Origin: Lachnospiraceae bacterium
GTDB taxonomy: Bacteria; Bacillota; Clostridia; Lachnospirales; Lachnospiraceae
Assembly: GCA_900751995.1 (NCBI GenBank)
Contig: CAADTP010000026.1
Span: 1 to 60,893, forward strand
Direction: 5' to 3'
DNA: 60,893 nucleotides
How positions within the stretch are numbered: position 1 is the first letter of the stretch; every line of letters begins with the position of its first letter. Position numbers and translations under genes: made by a program. This document shows positions 15,344-24,748 of this stretch, in pieces. The notes under the pieces were generated by a model. It saw only the letters and a list, made by a program, of their open reading frames with translations, searched no databases and was not told where the DNA came from.

Positions 15344-16290
15344 ATGTTAACAGAGGGAAGATGACAGCGGCAGCAGTTCTGGCGGTGACGCTTCTTGTTG
15401 TGGGCGGTGTGACCGGATATGGTTTGTACAGGGCCGGAACGGTGGGACAGCCATTTGTGGAGGATGGCCGACTGAAGGTGATGGCCAGCTTTTATCCCAT
15501 GTATGATTTTGCCCGGAAGGTAGGGGGCGACAGGATCCAGGTAAAGGATATGGTTCCGGCGGGAACGGAGCCTCATGACTGGGAGCCGGCGGCAACGGAT
15601 ATCCGGAATCTTGAGGATGCAGATGTGTTTGTCTATAATGGTGCGGATCTGGAGCACTGGGCGGAGGATGTACTGGATACTCTGGAGAATCAGGATCTGG
15701 TTGTGTCTGAGGCATCGGATGGTGTGGAGCTTCTGGATGGAGGACATGATCATGCTCATGGTGATGAAGGAAAAGATCCTCATGTCTGGCTTGATCCTAT
15801 GCGTGCAAAGCAGGAAATGAAGAATATCAGGGATGCTTTGGTAAAGGCTGATCCTGGGAACGGTGATTATTATGAAGCAAATTATGAGAAATATGCCGGT
15901 GAATTTGATGAGCTGGATCAGGAGTTCAGAGATGGTCTGAAAGGTACGAAGAGCCGGGATATCATAATGGCGCATGAGGCTTTTGGATATCTATGCAATG
16001 CCTATGATCTGAAGCAGCTGGCTATCGAAGGGCTGACACCGGATTCAGAGCCTGATCCTGCCAAGATGCAGGAAGTGATCGAGTATGCGAAAAAATACGA
16101 CATCCATACCATATTTTTTGAGGAGCTGGCAAGTCCCAAGGTGGCGAAGACAGTGGCGAAGGAAGTGGATGCGGTGACGGCTGTGTTGAATCCGATCGAG
16201 GGATTAAGTGAGGAGGATATCGAGGCCGGAGAGGATTATTTTTCTGTGATGAGGAAGAATCTGGAGGCACTCAGGAAGGCATTGAACTGA
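15340..16290 (+). CDS. znuA: Zinc ABC transporter substrate-binding protein
   Basis: A 316-residue extracytoplasmic metal-binding protein of cluster A-1. The N-terminus is a hydrophobic anchor or signal (about residues 8-30) with no clear lipobox cysteine. Metal-binding features include GTEPHDWEP, the histidine-rich loop HDHAHGDEGKDPHVWLDP (about 145-160), AHEAFGY and FEELASPKVA. The His-rich loop is typical of zinc rather than manganese binders. Translationally coupled to zur. Confidence 0.92.
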   Translation: MNVNRGKMTAAAVLAVTLLVVGGVTGYGLYRAGTVGQPFVEDGRLKVMASFYPMYDFARKVGGDRIQVKDMVPAGTEPHDWEPAATDIRNLEDADVFVYNGADLEHWAEDVLDTLENQDLVVSEASDGVELLDGGHDHAHGDEGKDPHVWLDPMRAKQEMKNIRDALVKADPGNGDYYEANYEKYAGEFDELDQEFRDGLKGTKSRDIIMAHEAFGYLCNAYDLKQLAIEGLTPDSEPDPAKMQEVIEYAKKYDIHTIFFEELASPKVAKTVAKEVDAVTAVLNPIEGLSEEDIEAGEDYFSVMRKNLEALRKALN

Positions 16291-16328
16291 AGGTGCAGGA
16301 CAGCAGCTGCAACAAAAAAGGAGAAATT

Positions 16329-16991
16329 ATGGGAATTTTGATAGAAAATCTTTCGTTTCACTATACAGGGACATCTGTGCTGGATCAGGTGAACCTGGAG
16401 GTGAAGGATGGCGATTATGCCATCCTTACCGGTGAAAACGGAAGTGGAAAAAGTACATTTCTGAAGCTTCTTCTGGGCGAACTGAAGGCACAGGAGGGAA
16501 GTATCACCGTAAATGGAAAAGATATTTCTGCCACATTCGGAAAGGGAGATCTGGGATATGTTCCACAGAACAGTATCAGCAGAAACCAGAATTTTCCGGC
16601 GACTGTGGAAGAAATCATGATGACAGGTGTGTATTCCTCTTCCTGGAAGGCACGTTTCCGGGCAAAAAAAGAGATCCCGCGTTTGAAAGCCGCACTTGCG
16701 GAGATGGAAATGGAAGAGTTCTGGAAAAGAAGGATCGGAGATCTTTCCGGAGGACAGCAGCAGAGGGTTATGCTGGCACGTGCACTGGCAGGAAAACCGA
16801 AGATCCTGATCCTGGATGAGCCTACCACAGGAATGGATATAGTTTCTGTGAAAACACTTGCAGAAGTTCTGAGGAAGCGGAATGAGGAACAGGGGTTGAC
16901 GATCCTTATGGTTACTCATGGAAATTCCGGTGAGTTTAAAGGAGCAAACCGGTTCTTTAAAGCGGAAGAGGGGAGGATCGACGAAGTATGA
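16329..16991 (+). CDS. znuC: Zinc ABC transporter ATP-binding protein
   Basis: A 220-residue ABC ATPase: Walker A GENGSGKST (about residue 38), signature LSGGQQQR, Walker B ILILDEPTTGMD, and the switch histidine in MVTHGN. I start at ATG 16329, after AAGGAGA, rather than 12 codons upstream. It energises ZnuB for zinc uptake with ZnuA. Its end overlaps znuB by four bases. Confidence 0.93.
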   Translation: MGILIENLSFHYTGTSVLDQVNLEVKDGDYAILTGENGSGKSTFLKLLLGELKAQEGSITVNGKDISATFGKGDLGYVPQNSISRNQNFPATVEEIMMTGVYSSSWKARFRAKKEIPRLKAALAEMEMEEFWKRRIGDLSGGQQQRVMLARALAGKPKILILDEPTTGMDIVSVKTLAEVLRKRNEEQGLTILMVTHGNSGEFKGANRFFKAEEGRIDEV

Positions 16992-17785
16992 GTATTTTAC
17001 AGTATGGATTTATGCAGAGGGCTTTTCTGGTGGGAATCCTTCTGGCTGTGATCACGCCCTGCATCGGGATCACCATTGTTCTGAAACGGATGTCCATGAT
17101 CGGAGATGCGCTTTCCCATTCTTCACTGGCCGGTGTTGTGCTGGGACTGATACTTGGAGTGAATCCGGTAGCCGGTGCAGTAGTGATGTGCATCGTAGCT
17201 GCTCTTGGAATTGAGGCTATCCGCAAAAAAATCCCGCGTTATTCGGAGGTGGCGATCTCCATCGTCATGTCTGCCGGGATCGGACTGGCCGGTGTGCTGT
17301 CCGGCTTTGTGGAAAACGGTGCCAGTCTGAACAGCTTTTTGTTCGGAAGTATTGTGTCCATCAGTGAAGGAGAGCTGGCACTGGTAGTTGTGATCAGTGT
17401 GCTGGTACTGGCAGCAGTGCTGTTTTTTTACAGGGAACTGTTTTATATCGGATTTGATGAAAATGCGGCAAGGATCTCCGGTGTTTCCGTGCGGAATATT
17501 AATTTTCTTTTTACTATTCTGACGGCTCTGACAGTTTCCATTGCGTCCCGAACAGTAGGAACCCTGATCGTTTCCTCCATGCTGGTAGTTCCGGTGGCGT
17601 GTGGGATGCAGATGGCAAAAAGCTATAAGGGTACACTGATCTGTGCCATTATCGTGGCGGTATGTACCACCATTGCCGGACTGTTTCTTTCCTATTATGC
17701 CGGACTGAAACCAGGTGGAATGATCGTTCTTCTTGAGGTTGCGTGGTTTGTAGTTGTGATGACAGTGAAAAGTTTTAACAAATAA
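16988..17785 (+). CDS. znuB: Zinc ABC transporter permease
   Basis: A 265-residue integral membrane protein of the ABC-3 family with about eight hydrophobic segments and the family stretch MSMIGDALSHSSLAGVVLG near residue 36. It starts within the last codons of znuC (ATGA overlap) and is the last gene of the zur-znuACB operon. Confidence 0.93.
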   Translation: MSILQYGFMQRAFLVGILLAVITPCIGITIVLKRMSMIGDALSHSSLAGVVLGLILGVNPVAGAVVMCIVAALGIEAIRKKIPRYSEVAISIVMSAGIGLAGVLSGFVENGASLNSFLFGSIVSISEGELALVVVISVLVLAAVLFFYRELFYIGFDENAARISGVSVRNINFLFTILTALTVSIASRTVGTLIVSSMLVVPVACGMQMAKSYKGTLICAIIVAVCTTIAGLFLSYYAGLKPGGMIVLLEVAWFVVVMTVKSFNK

Positions 17786-17881
17786 AACACATTTTTCCCA
17801 CAAAGTAAACACAATTAACCCATATACTTTGAAGCATCAAAAGGAAACAGAGAAGAATTTTTTTCCAGGGAGGACTTAACC

Positions 17882-19351
17882 ATGAACAACAACAGAAAAT
17901 TAAAAATAAAGAAAATGATGAAAAAGGGTGCAACCATCAGCCTGTGTGCAGTACTTGCCGGCGGCATTGGAGTTGGTGCATATGAAGGTATAAATTATTT
18001 CTCCGGTGCACAGTCCGTACAGGCGGCAACCGATAGCTCCGAGAATCTGACTCTTATGAAGTCTGATAAAAAATCAAATAAAGACAGCGAAGATACAGAG
18101 GCTACAAAATCCTCCGATACAAAGGGCAGTCTGGATGTATCAGATGTTGCTGAGAAGGCAATGCCTTCTGTAGTTGCCATCACAACCAAGTCCGTTCAGG
18201 AGGTTCAGGATTATTACAGCATGTTTGGTTCCCAGTATGCGCCGAGCCAGGAGCAGGAAGTTGAAGGAAGCGGTTCCGGTATTATCATCGGAAAAACAGA
18301 TTCTGAGCTACTGATCGCCACAAACTATCATGTTGTGGATGGTGCCGATACCTTGTCAGTTGCCTTTGCAGATGGTAATGCTTATGAGGCTACGGTAAAG
18401 GGCTTTGATGAAAGCGAGGATCTTGCAGTTGTTTCTGTTGCAACGAAGGATGTTTCGGATGATACAATGGATGCAATTTCTGTTGCAAAGATCGGAAGCT
18501 CTGATGATCTGAAGATCGGTGAGCAGGTTGTTGCCATCGGTAATGCACTTGGCTATGGCCAGTCCGTTACTACTGGTATTGTCAGTGCTAAGAACCGTAA
18601 GACAGATGCATCAGGACAGATCGAGGGTGATTCTACAGATAACAGCAGCAGTATCAACAAGGGCGTGAACCTGATCCAGACAGATGCGGCTATCAATCCC
18701 GGTAACAGTGGCGGTGCGCTTCTGAATATGGATGGTGAGGTTGTTGGTATTAACTCTTCCAAGCTTGCTTCTACTGAGGTTGAAGGTATGGGGTATGCCA
18801 TTGCAATTTCTGATGTTGCGGATTCTCTTGAGAACATGATGAATGCCAAGGCAAGAGATAAAGTGGATAATCATGGTATCCTTGGTATCACAGGCAGTAC
18901 AGTAAGTACGGAGGCAGTACAGATTTATGGTATCCCGCAGGGTGTATTTGTTTCGAAGGTAACCGAGGGCGGCCCTGCCGATGATGCAGGTATTACCAAG
19001 AATATGGTCATTACAGAGTTTGATGGTAAAACGATCACCAGTATCGATCAGCTGGTTGAGCTGCTTCAGTATTATGAGCCGAAGGAAAAGATCAATGTGA
19101 CGGTTGCAGTTCTGGATGGTAATGAATATAAGGAGAAGACACTCACTGTAAAACTTGGTAAAGATGACAGTTCCAGCAAGGATAGCAAGGACAGCTCTGA
19201 GGATAGCATGTCCCAGGATTCCCAGGATGCAGATATCCCAGATATCCAGGGAGGACAGGATGACTCCGATCAGGGGGATGCAGATGCATTTGCTGATGAT
19301 GGAGAAGCCAGCCTGTTCAGAGATTTTGAGCAGAATGGCTTGTATGACTGA
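17882..19351 (+). CDS. htrA: HtrA/DegP-like membrane-anchored serine protease with PDZ domain
   Basis: A 489-residue envelope quality-control protease. An N-terminal membrane anchor (about 15-37) and a Ser/Lys/Asp-rich linker precede a trypsin-like domain whose triad is visible in NYHVVDGAD (His near 150), ESEDLAVV (Asp near 180) and NPGNSGGALL (Ser near 275). One PDZ domain follows (about 320-415), with GGPADDAGI. The last 70 residues are an acidic Ser/Asp-rich tail that is unusual for HtrA and probably disordered. GGGAGG precedes the ATG. Confidence 0.93.
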   Translation: MNNNRKLKIKKMMKKGATISLCAVLAGGIGVGAYEGINYFSGAQSVQAATDSSENLTLMKSDKKSNKDSEDTEATKSSDTKGSLDVSDVAEKAMPSVVAITTKSVQEVQDYYSMFGSQYAPSQEQEVEGSGSGIIIGKTDSELLIATNYHVVDGADTLSVAFADGNAYEATVKGFDESEDLAVVSVATKDVSDDTMDAISVAKIGSSDDLKIGEQVVAIGNALGYGQSVTTGIVSAKNRKTDASGQIEGDSTDNSSSINKGVNLIQTDAAINPGNSGGALLNMDGEVVGINSSKLASTEVEGMGYAIAISDVADSLENMMNAKARDKVDNHGILGITGSTVSTEAVQIYGIPQGVFVSKVTEGGPADDAGITKNMVITEFDGKTITSIDQLVELLQYYEPKEKINVTVAVLDGNEYKEKTLTVKLGKDDSSSKDSKDSSEDSMSQDSQDADIPDIQGGQDDSDQGDADAFADDGEASLFRDFEQNGLYD

Positions 19352-19517
19352 TCATGCCCTAAATTATAGATGGAGAGCATTTTCGAGGTGAAGAACCGCA
19401 ATCGGTTCATCTCCTCCATGAATCCGCAGGAAAGAAACCAGAAATACAGCGGATGGAAAAACGCAGTAGAAAAAGTTCTCGTATAATAAAACGGGAGTTT
19501 CAGGCAGCGGCAATTGC

Positions 19518-19546
19518 TTGACCCCATGTGTATGTCAGATTATAAT
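19518..19546 (+). promoter_or_regulatory. Promoter reading into the glutaminase remnant and LOG gene
   Basis: TTGACC (19518-19523), a 17-bp spacer and TATAAT (19541-19546). A hairpin built from TTTCCGGATGCAT and ATGTATCGGAAA (about 19559-19590) follows at once in the leader. Confidence 0.7.
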
Positions 19547-19587
19547 AAAATAACAGGCATTTCCGGATGCATTCCAGATGTATCGGA

Positions 19588-19773
19588 AATGACGGAAAGC
19601 CGGTCTTTGCCAGTATCATGTGCAGAGGCCGGCAAAAGTTATATTCAGAGATAAACGATCATCCATTTGCAGTAGCTGTGCAGTGGCATCCGGAGATGAT
19701 GTATGATTCTTCAGAACAGCTGAAGCTTCTCCGGGCATTTGTGGAGGCAGCAGGGAAGGAGACGGAAGCATGA
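19588..19773 (+). pseudogene. Remnant of a class I glutamine amidotransferase-like peptidase (C26 family)
   Basis: A short frame joins two separated pieces of a gamma-glutamyl hydrolase/PuuD-type protein: DGKPVFASIMCRGRQKL resembles the GKPVxGICRGxQ nucleophile region, and HPFAVAVQWHPEMMYD is the catalytic His-Glu region near the C-terminus. The roughly 80 or more residues that normally lie between are missing, and so is the N-terminus. An internal deletion is the simplest reading. The stop overlaps the LOG gene start by four bases, so the original gene was probably in an operon with it. Confidence 0.7.
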
Positions 19774-20327
19774 ATATTTGTATCTATGGAGCGTCCAGCG
19801 CAGAGCTGAAAAAGATCTATTATGAGAAAACGGAAGAGCTGGGACAGCTGATGGGAAAGCGAGGACACGGCCTTGTTTTCGGAGGTGGAAAAGAGGGGCT
19901 GATGGGGGCGGCAGCCCGGGGTGTTGACAGAGAAAAAGGCTATATCCTGGGTATCGCACCGAGATTTTTTGACCAGCCGGGAGTGTTGTATGAGCATTGT
20001 ACAGAGTTTATTTTTACTGAAAATATGCGTGAGAGGAAGCACCTGCTGGAAAGCCGCTCGGATGCGACTATCGTGGTACCTGGGGGAATTGGTACTTATG
20101 AGGAGTTTTTTGAGATTCTGACATTGAAGAGTCTGGGACGGATCGACAGGCCGATCGTTCTTTATAATATTCAGGGATATTACGACAGCATGCAGGCACT
20201 CCTGGAATACACAGCCGGGGAAAAATTTATGTCCAGAGATGTTGTGGGTATGTGCCGGTTCATGAAAGACCCGGAGGAGATCCTGGATTATATTGAGAAT
20301 TACCGGAATTATGGGGGAAGGCTATAA
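19770..20327 (+). CDS. LOG family protein (nucleoside 5'-monophosphate phosphoribohydrolase type)
   Basis: A 185-residue Rossmann-fold protein with the LOG motif PGGIGTYEEFFE (about residues 103-114) and GGGKEGLMGA near the N-terminus. Family members cleave the base from nucleotide monophosphates, including cytokinin precursors; many bacterial members are of unknown physiological role. GGAGACGG precedes the ATG, which overlaps the end of the glutaminase remnant. Confidence 0.9.
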   Translation: MNICIYGASSAELKKIYYEKTEELGQLMGKRGHGLVFGGGKEGLMGAAARGVDREKGYILGIAPRFFDQPGVLYEHCTEFIFTENMRERKHLLESRSDATIVVPGGIGTYEEFFEILTLKSLGRIDRPIVLYNIQGYYDSMQALLEYTAGEKFMSRDVVGMCRFMKDPEEILDYIENYRNYGGRL

Positions 20328-20407
20328 ATAAAATACAGTACGGCTGATACAACAGCCCTGTATATAAGATCGTGCGAAGGGGATTTTTACAGGAGAAGAT
20401 ATATTTT

Positions 20408-22927
20408 ATGAGGAAAATAATGTTAAATGGCCAGTGGGAGCTGGCAGAAGCAGGAAATGACAGATTATGTGAGGTACAGGTTCCGGGATCTGTGCTTTCC
20501 GGGCTCTATGGTGCCGGGAAGATCGAAGATCCTTTTTACCGGACAAATGAGGATGTGACAAGGGAACTGTTCCGGAAGGATTATGAATTCAGCAGAACAT
20601 TTGTGGCTGCAGAGGATATCCTGAAAGAAGAAAAAATAATTCTGGTCTGTGAGGGGCTGGATACTCTTGCAGATATTTATATCAATGGGCAAAAAGCCGG
20701 ATCTGCAGATAACATGCATCGTACCTGGAAGCTGGATGTGAAAGAATTTCTTCATTCCGGGGAGAATCAGATCCGGATCGTATTCCGGTCGGTATTCAAG
20801 TATATCGAAGCTTATGAGTATGAAGATAATAAAGAGATCCACTATGTTCCCTGCGGTGGAATGAAAGGAAACCAGCTGATCCGGAAGGCTCATTGTATGT
20901 TTGGATGGGACTGGGGCCCCCAGACCATTGATGCCGGGATTTTTCGGGATATTTATCTGGAAGCATACAGTCATCCGAGAATTGAGGATGTGAAGATCAC
21001 ACAGGTGCATGGGGATAATGCTGTGGATGTGTGTACAACTGTGGCTGTAAGCGGAGATGCTGTGGATAAGTGTCAGGTGAGAGTGACGATCCAGGAGGAT
21101 GCAGAGAGCGTCTGTGGACATAGAACAGGTGCTAACGACCGAAAAACGGAAGCCCATGTATGCAAAGTGGGGGAGACTGTATCAGCGAATAATAATCCAG
21201 CAGTGCTGACATCCTCGATCCACAACCCGAAGCTCTGGTGGCCAAACGGCTACGGCGATCAGCCGTTATATAAAGTTCAGGTGGAACTTCTGGACGAGTA
21301 TGGCACAGTTCTGGAAACCATAACGAAGCGCATCGGTCTCCGTACCCTTACCATCAGCCAGGAAAAAGATCTCTGGGGAAAAGAGTTCGCGTTCTGTGTC
21401 AATGGCGTGAAAATTTTTGCCATGGGGGGAAATTATATTCCGGAGGACTGCATCTATTCCAGGATCACACCGGAGGTCCAGAAGTATCTTCTGGAATCCT
21501 GCAAACGTGCCAATTTTAACTGTGTCCGTGTGTGGGGCGGCGGTTATTATCCTTCGGATCATTTCTATGATCTTTGTGATGAGATGGGACTGATCGTATG
21601 GCAGGATCTGATGTTCGCATGTAATGTTTATGATCTTACAGAAGAATTTGAAGATAATATCACGAAGGAGATCACGGAAAATGTAAAACGTCTCCGTCAT
21701 CATGCATCCCTTGGCCTGTGGTGCGGAAACAATGAGATGGAGTCTGCCTGGGATCACTGGCCGGAGGTACAGAGTGAGTCGAAATATCTCCGTGCGGACT
21801 ACATAAAAATGTTTGAGTATGTGATTCCGAAAGCAGTGAGGGCGGCAGACAGCGAGACCTTTTTCTGGCAGTCTTCCCCAAGCTCCGGAGGCTGCTTTGA
21901 TGATCCGGACGATGAGAACAGAGGAGACTGTCACTACTGGGATGTATGGCATGGTCAGAAGCCTTTTACAGATTATCAGAAGCATTATTTTCGTTTCTGC
22001 TCGGAGTTTGGCTTCCAGTCTTTTCCGTGCCTGAAAACTGTGGAAAGCTTTACGGAAGAGAAAGACAGGAATATTTTTTCCAGGGTGATGGAGAACCACC
22101 AGAAAAATCCTGCAGCTAACGGAAAGATCCTGTATTATCTTTCCGAGAATTTCCGTTATCCGGAGAATTTCCGCAAGCTTCTCTATGTGAGCCAGATCCT
22201 TCAGGGAATGGCCATGAAGTATGGAGTAGACCACTGGAGACGTCACAGAGGCCGCTGTATGGGTACCCTTTACTGGCAGATCAATGACAACTGGCCGGTG
22301 GCATCCTGGGCAAGTATCGACTACTTTGGCCGTTGGAAGGCACTTCATTATATGGCAAAAAAATTCTATGGGCCACAGGCGGTGAGTATGTGCATGGATG
22401 GGGATATCATGCAGGTGTATCTGGCAAATGAAAGTATGGACGCACAGTCATATCAGGTTGCCTTTTATGTGAAAAATATGGAATGCGAGATTCTTGAGAA
22501 GCTTACCGGAACGGGCACTGTGGGTGTGCAGGAGTCTGCTCCGATCCTGGCGGTGGATGTTTCCGGATGGGAAGACAAGAAGTATGAGATCTTTCTTGAG
22601 GCGGAAGTGACACTTGCTGACGGAGATGTGCTCTGTGATGTGGAGACCCTTGTTCCGTATAAATATCTGGAGCTGGATAAACCGGAGATCACTGCCGAGG
22701 TGGAGGAGCAAGGTGATGCATTTGTGATCCATTTAAAAAGCAGCTGCTTCAGTCCGTTTACAGCTATTGGATTTACTGATGCGGATGTTACTCTGGAGGA
22801 TAATTTTTTCCATATGACAGATGGAGAGGAAATGTGTGTCCGGCTTGATAAGAAAGATATCCGAAATGGAGAGATTCTGGATGCAGCGGATCTGACACAG
22901 CAGATGGAGATCTTGACGCTGGCATAG
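20408..22927 (+). CDS. Beta-mannosidase, glycoside hydrolase family 2
   Basis: An 839-residue cytoplasmic glycosidase (no signal peptide) that would remove terminal beta-mannose from manno-oligosaccharides. It has the N-terminal jelly-roll domain (about 1-190, including MFGWDWGPQ), an immunoglobulin-like domain, then the TIM barrel with VRVWGGGYYP, acid/base glutamate in CGNNEME (about residue 442) and nucleophile glutamate in SEFGFQSFP (about 532). WQINDNWPVASWASIDYFGRW closes the barrel. ATG 20408 is chosen because AGGAGAAG lies just before it. It stands alone with its own terminator. Confidence 0.93.
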   Translation: MRKIMLNGQWELAEAGNDRLCEVQVPGSVLSGLYGAGKIEDPFYRTNEDVTRELFRKDYEFSRTFVAAEDILKEEKIILVCEGLDTLADIYINGQKAGSADNMHRTWKLDVKEFLHSGENQIRIVFRSVFKYIEAYEYEDNKEIHYVPCGGMKGNQLIRKAHCMFGWDWGPQTIDAGIFRDIYLEAYSHPRIEDVKITQVHGDNAVDVCTTVAVSGDAVDKCQVRVTIQEDAESVCGHRTGANDRKTEAHVCKVGETVSANNNPAVLTSSIHNPKLWWPNGYGDQPLYKVQVELLDEYGTVLETITKRIGLRTLTISQEKDLWGKEFAFCVNGVKIFAMGGNYIPEDCIYSRITPEVQKYLLESCKRANFNCVRVWGGGYYPSDHFYDLCDEMGLIVWQDLMFACNVYDLTEEFEDNITKEITENVKRLRHHASLGLWCGNNEMESAWDHWPEVQSESKYLRADYIKMFEYVIPKAVRAADSETFFWQSSPSSGGCFDDPDDENRGDCHYWDVWHGQKPFTDYQKHYFRFCSEFGFQSFPCLKTVESFTEEKDRNIFSRVMENHQKNPAANGKILYYLSENFRYPENFRKLLYVSQILQGMAMKYGVDHWRRHRGRCMGTLYWQINDNWPVASWASIDYFGRWKALHYMAKKFYGPQAVSMCMDGDIMQVYLANESMDAQSYQVAFYVKNMECEILEKLTGTGTVGVQESAPILAVDVSGWEDKKYEIFLEAEVTLADGDVLCDVETLVPYKYLELDKPEITAEVEEQGDAFVIHLKSSCFSPFTAIGFTDADVTLEDNFFHMTDGEEMCVRLDKKDIRNGEILDAADLTQQMEILTLA

Positions 22928-22940
22928 AAAGCTTTTAAAT

Positions 22941-22990
22941 AAAAAAGACGCGGCCTTTTATCGGAGGATAAAAAGGTTCGCGTCTTTTTT
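22941..22990. terminator. Terminator after beta-mannosidase
   Basis: AAAAAAGACGCG pairs with CGCGTCTTTTTT, with an inner CCTTTTATC/GATAAAAAGG stem. It works on both strands and lies between converging genes. Confidence 0.85.
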
Positions 22991-23053
22991 TATATGATAT
23001 TAGGGGATCATCATGGGTTTGCGTGTGTTTACATTTGATTACGATATTAGGGA

Positions 23054-24466
23054 TCAGAATTCGTAATTTTTATGTCTTTTGAAGAAATCCTTAGTTTCCT
23101 TTACAACCACACCGCTCAGGGCAAGAAGAGCGATCAGGTTCGGGAATGCCATCAGGGCATTGAAGATATCTGCGATGTTCCATACAGCTGCTACAGTCAT
23201 ATATGGTCCGATGAATACGCAGATGATGTACAGCCAGCGGTATGTTGTAACTGCGGCTTTGTTTCTGTTGAACAGGTATTCCAGACATCTTTCACCGTAG
23301 TAATCCCATCCAAGGATCGTTGTGAATGCGAAGAATACCAGGCACAGCATCAGTGAGAAGGATGCTACAACCGGCGGGAAAGGAAGTCCTTTCTGGAATG
23401 CGGCTGTTGTGATGGCAACACCCTCAAGACCTGTGTTCCATGTTTCTGTAATGACGATGGAAAGACCTGTCATTGTACAGATCACGATAGTATCAATGAA
23501 TGTACCTGTCATGGATACAAGACCCTGACGTACCGGCTCCTTTGTCTGAGCTGCAGCGGCTGCGATCGGGGCACTACCAAGACCGGACTCATTGGAGAAG
23601 ATACCGCGGGCGATACCCTTCTGCATAGCTACGACCATGGTTCCCATTGCGCCACCTGCAAGTGCACTTCCTGTGAAAGCAGATTTTACGATAGTTACGA
23701 TCGCTGTAGGTACTGCAGTGATGTTTGTGATCACGATGATCAGTGCCAGTGCAACATAGAGAACTGCCATAAATGGTACAACGACCTGGGATACCTTTGC
23801 GATTCTCTGGATTCCGCCGAGAACGACAAGTCCTACACATACGGTAAGTATCAGACATGCAACTACAGTTGCCCAGGAATATGTATTTCCGAAAAGTGCT
23901 ACTGTGTGTGCTTTATCCGGGTCAAAGAAATTGGTAACTGCAGATGAGATACCGTTTACCTGTGTAAAGGTTCCGATACCGAAAAGTCCCACACCTGCTC
24001 CGAAAAATGCGAAGATCTTGGCAAGCCATCTCCACTGTTTTCCCATACCGTTTTCGATGTAGTAGAAAGGTCCGCCGAGAACGTGGCCTTCTTTGTCAAT
24101 GGTACGGTACTTGATCGCCAGAAGTCCTTCTGCGTATTTGGTTGCCATTCCGAAGAATGCGGCTACGATCATCCAGAAAAGTGCTCCTGGTCCGCCGGCT
24201 GCGATAGCAGTTGCGACACCTACGATATTTCCGGTTCCGATGGTTGCTGAAAGTGCAGTACACAGAGCTCCGAAGCTTGTGACCTCACCATCGCCGCCTT
24301 CTTCATTTTTTACCATGAATTTCAATGCCTTTCCGAGGTGCCTTACCTGTAAAAGACCTAACCGAGAGGTTAACAGAATTCCTGTGAACAGGATCAGAAT
24401 GATCAGCGGAAGTCCCCAAACGACTCCGTCAAACCATGTGATAAAGTTGTTGATTTGTGTAAACAT
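23054..24466 (-). CDS. Sodium:alanine/glycine symporter, AGCS family
   Basis: A 470-residue transporter of the alanine or glycine:cation symporter family with about ten membrane helices. Typical stretches are FGALCTALSATIGTGNIVGVATAI, GGPGALFWM and GIARGIFSNESGLGSAPIAAAAA. Translation starts at ATG 24466; the open frame continues upstream only because the leader RNA happens to lack stops. That leader contains a glycine riboswitch, which argues that glycine is a substrate. Confidence 0.93.
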   Translation of the reverse strand: MFTQINNFITWFDGVVWGLPLIILILFTGILLTSRLGLLQVRHLGKALKFMVKNEEGGDGEVTSFGALCTALSATIGTGNIVGVATAIAAGGPGALFWMIVAAFFGMATKYAEGLLAIKYRTIDKEGHVLGGPFYYIENGMGKQWRWLAKIFAFFGAGVGLFGIGTFTQVNGISSAVTNFFDPDKAHTVALFGNTYSWATVVACLILTVCVGLVVLGGIQRIAKVSQVVVPFMAVLYVALALIIVITNITAVPTAIVTIVKSAFTGSALAGGAMGTMVVAMQKGIARGIFSNESGLGSAPIAAAAAQTKEPVRQGLVSMTGTFIDTIVICTMTGLSIVITETWNTGLEGVAITTAAFQKGLPFPPVVASFSLMLCLVFFAFTTILGWDYYGERCLEYLFNRNKAAVTTYRWLYIICVFIGPYMTVAAVWNIADIFNALMAFPNLIALLALSGVVVKETKDFFKRHKNYEF

Positions 24467-24472
24467 TACTCT

Positions 24473-24570
24473 TTCCTCCATCCTTTTGCCTGAGAGATTT
24501 ACAGCATTTTGTGTGCTGCGTACACCTTCGGCGCTCTTCCCTTTTGATTTGAAGAGACTCTCCTGAGTTT
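24473..24570 (-). promoter_or_regulatory. Glycine riboswitch, single aptamer
   Basis: On the minus strand the conserved pieces appear in order: GGAGAG (24558-24563), CGCCGAAGG (24525-24533) and CTCTCAGGCAAAAGGA (24481-24496). Only one aptamer is present rather than the common tandem pair. GGAGG (24475-24479) lies eight bases before the ATG and directly abuts the aptamer's closing helix, so translation control is likely. Confidence 0.9.
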
Positions 24571-24651
24571 TTTTATTTTTGAATGATGCCAGGACCTTTT
24601 TGTGTACGGTAGTGGCGGTCATTCGTTCTGTGTAGAAAAACACTGTAACAC

Positions 24652-24680
24652 AGAGTATCACATGAATTGATGGATTTCAA
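24652..24680 (-). promoter_or_regulatory. Promoter of the glycine riboswitch-symporter unit
   Basis: Minus strand: TTGAAA, a 17-bp spacer and TACTCT with an extended -10 TGA. It gives a transcript starting about 75 bases before the aptamer. Confidence 0.6.
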
Positions 24681-24748
24681 TGGTTTTTTAAAAAAAATTG
24701 CATTTATTAGAAAAATTAATCGACATATAATCAGGATCTGGTAAATTG

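Noticed and set aside
24467..24661. A 65-residue N-terminal extension of the AGCS symporter
   Set aside because: The DNA is the glycine riboswitch; the frame is open by chance.
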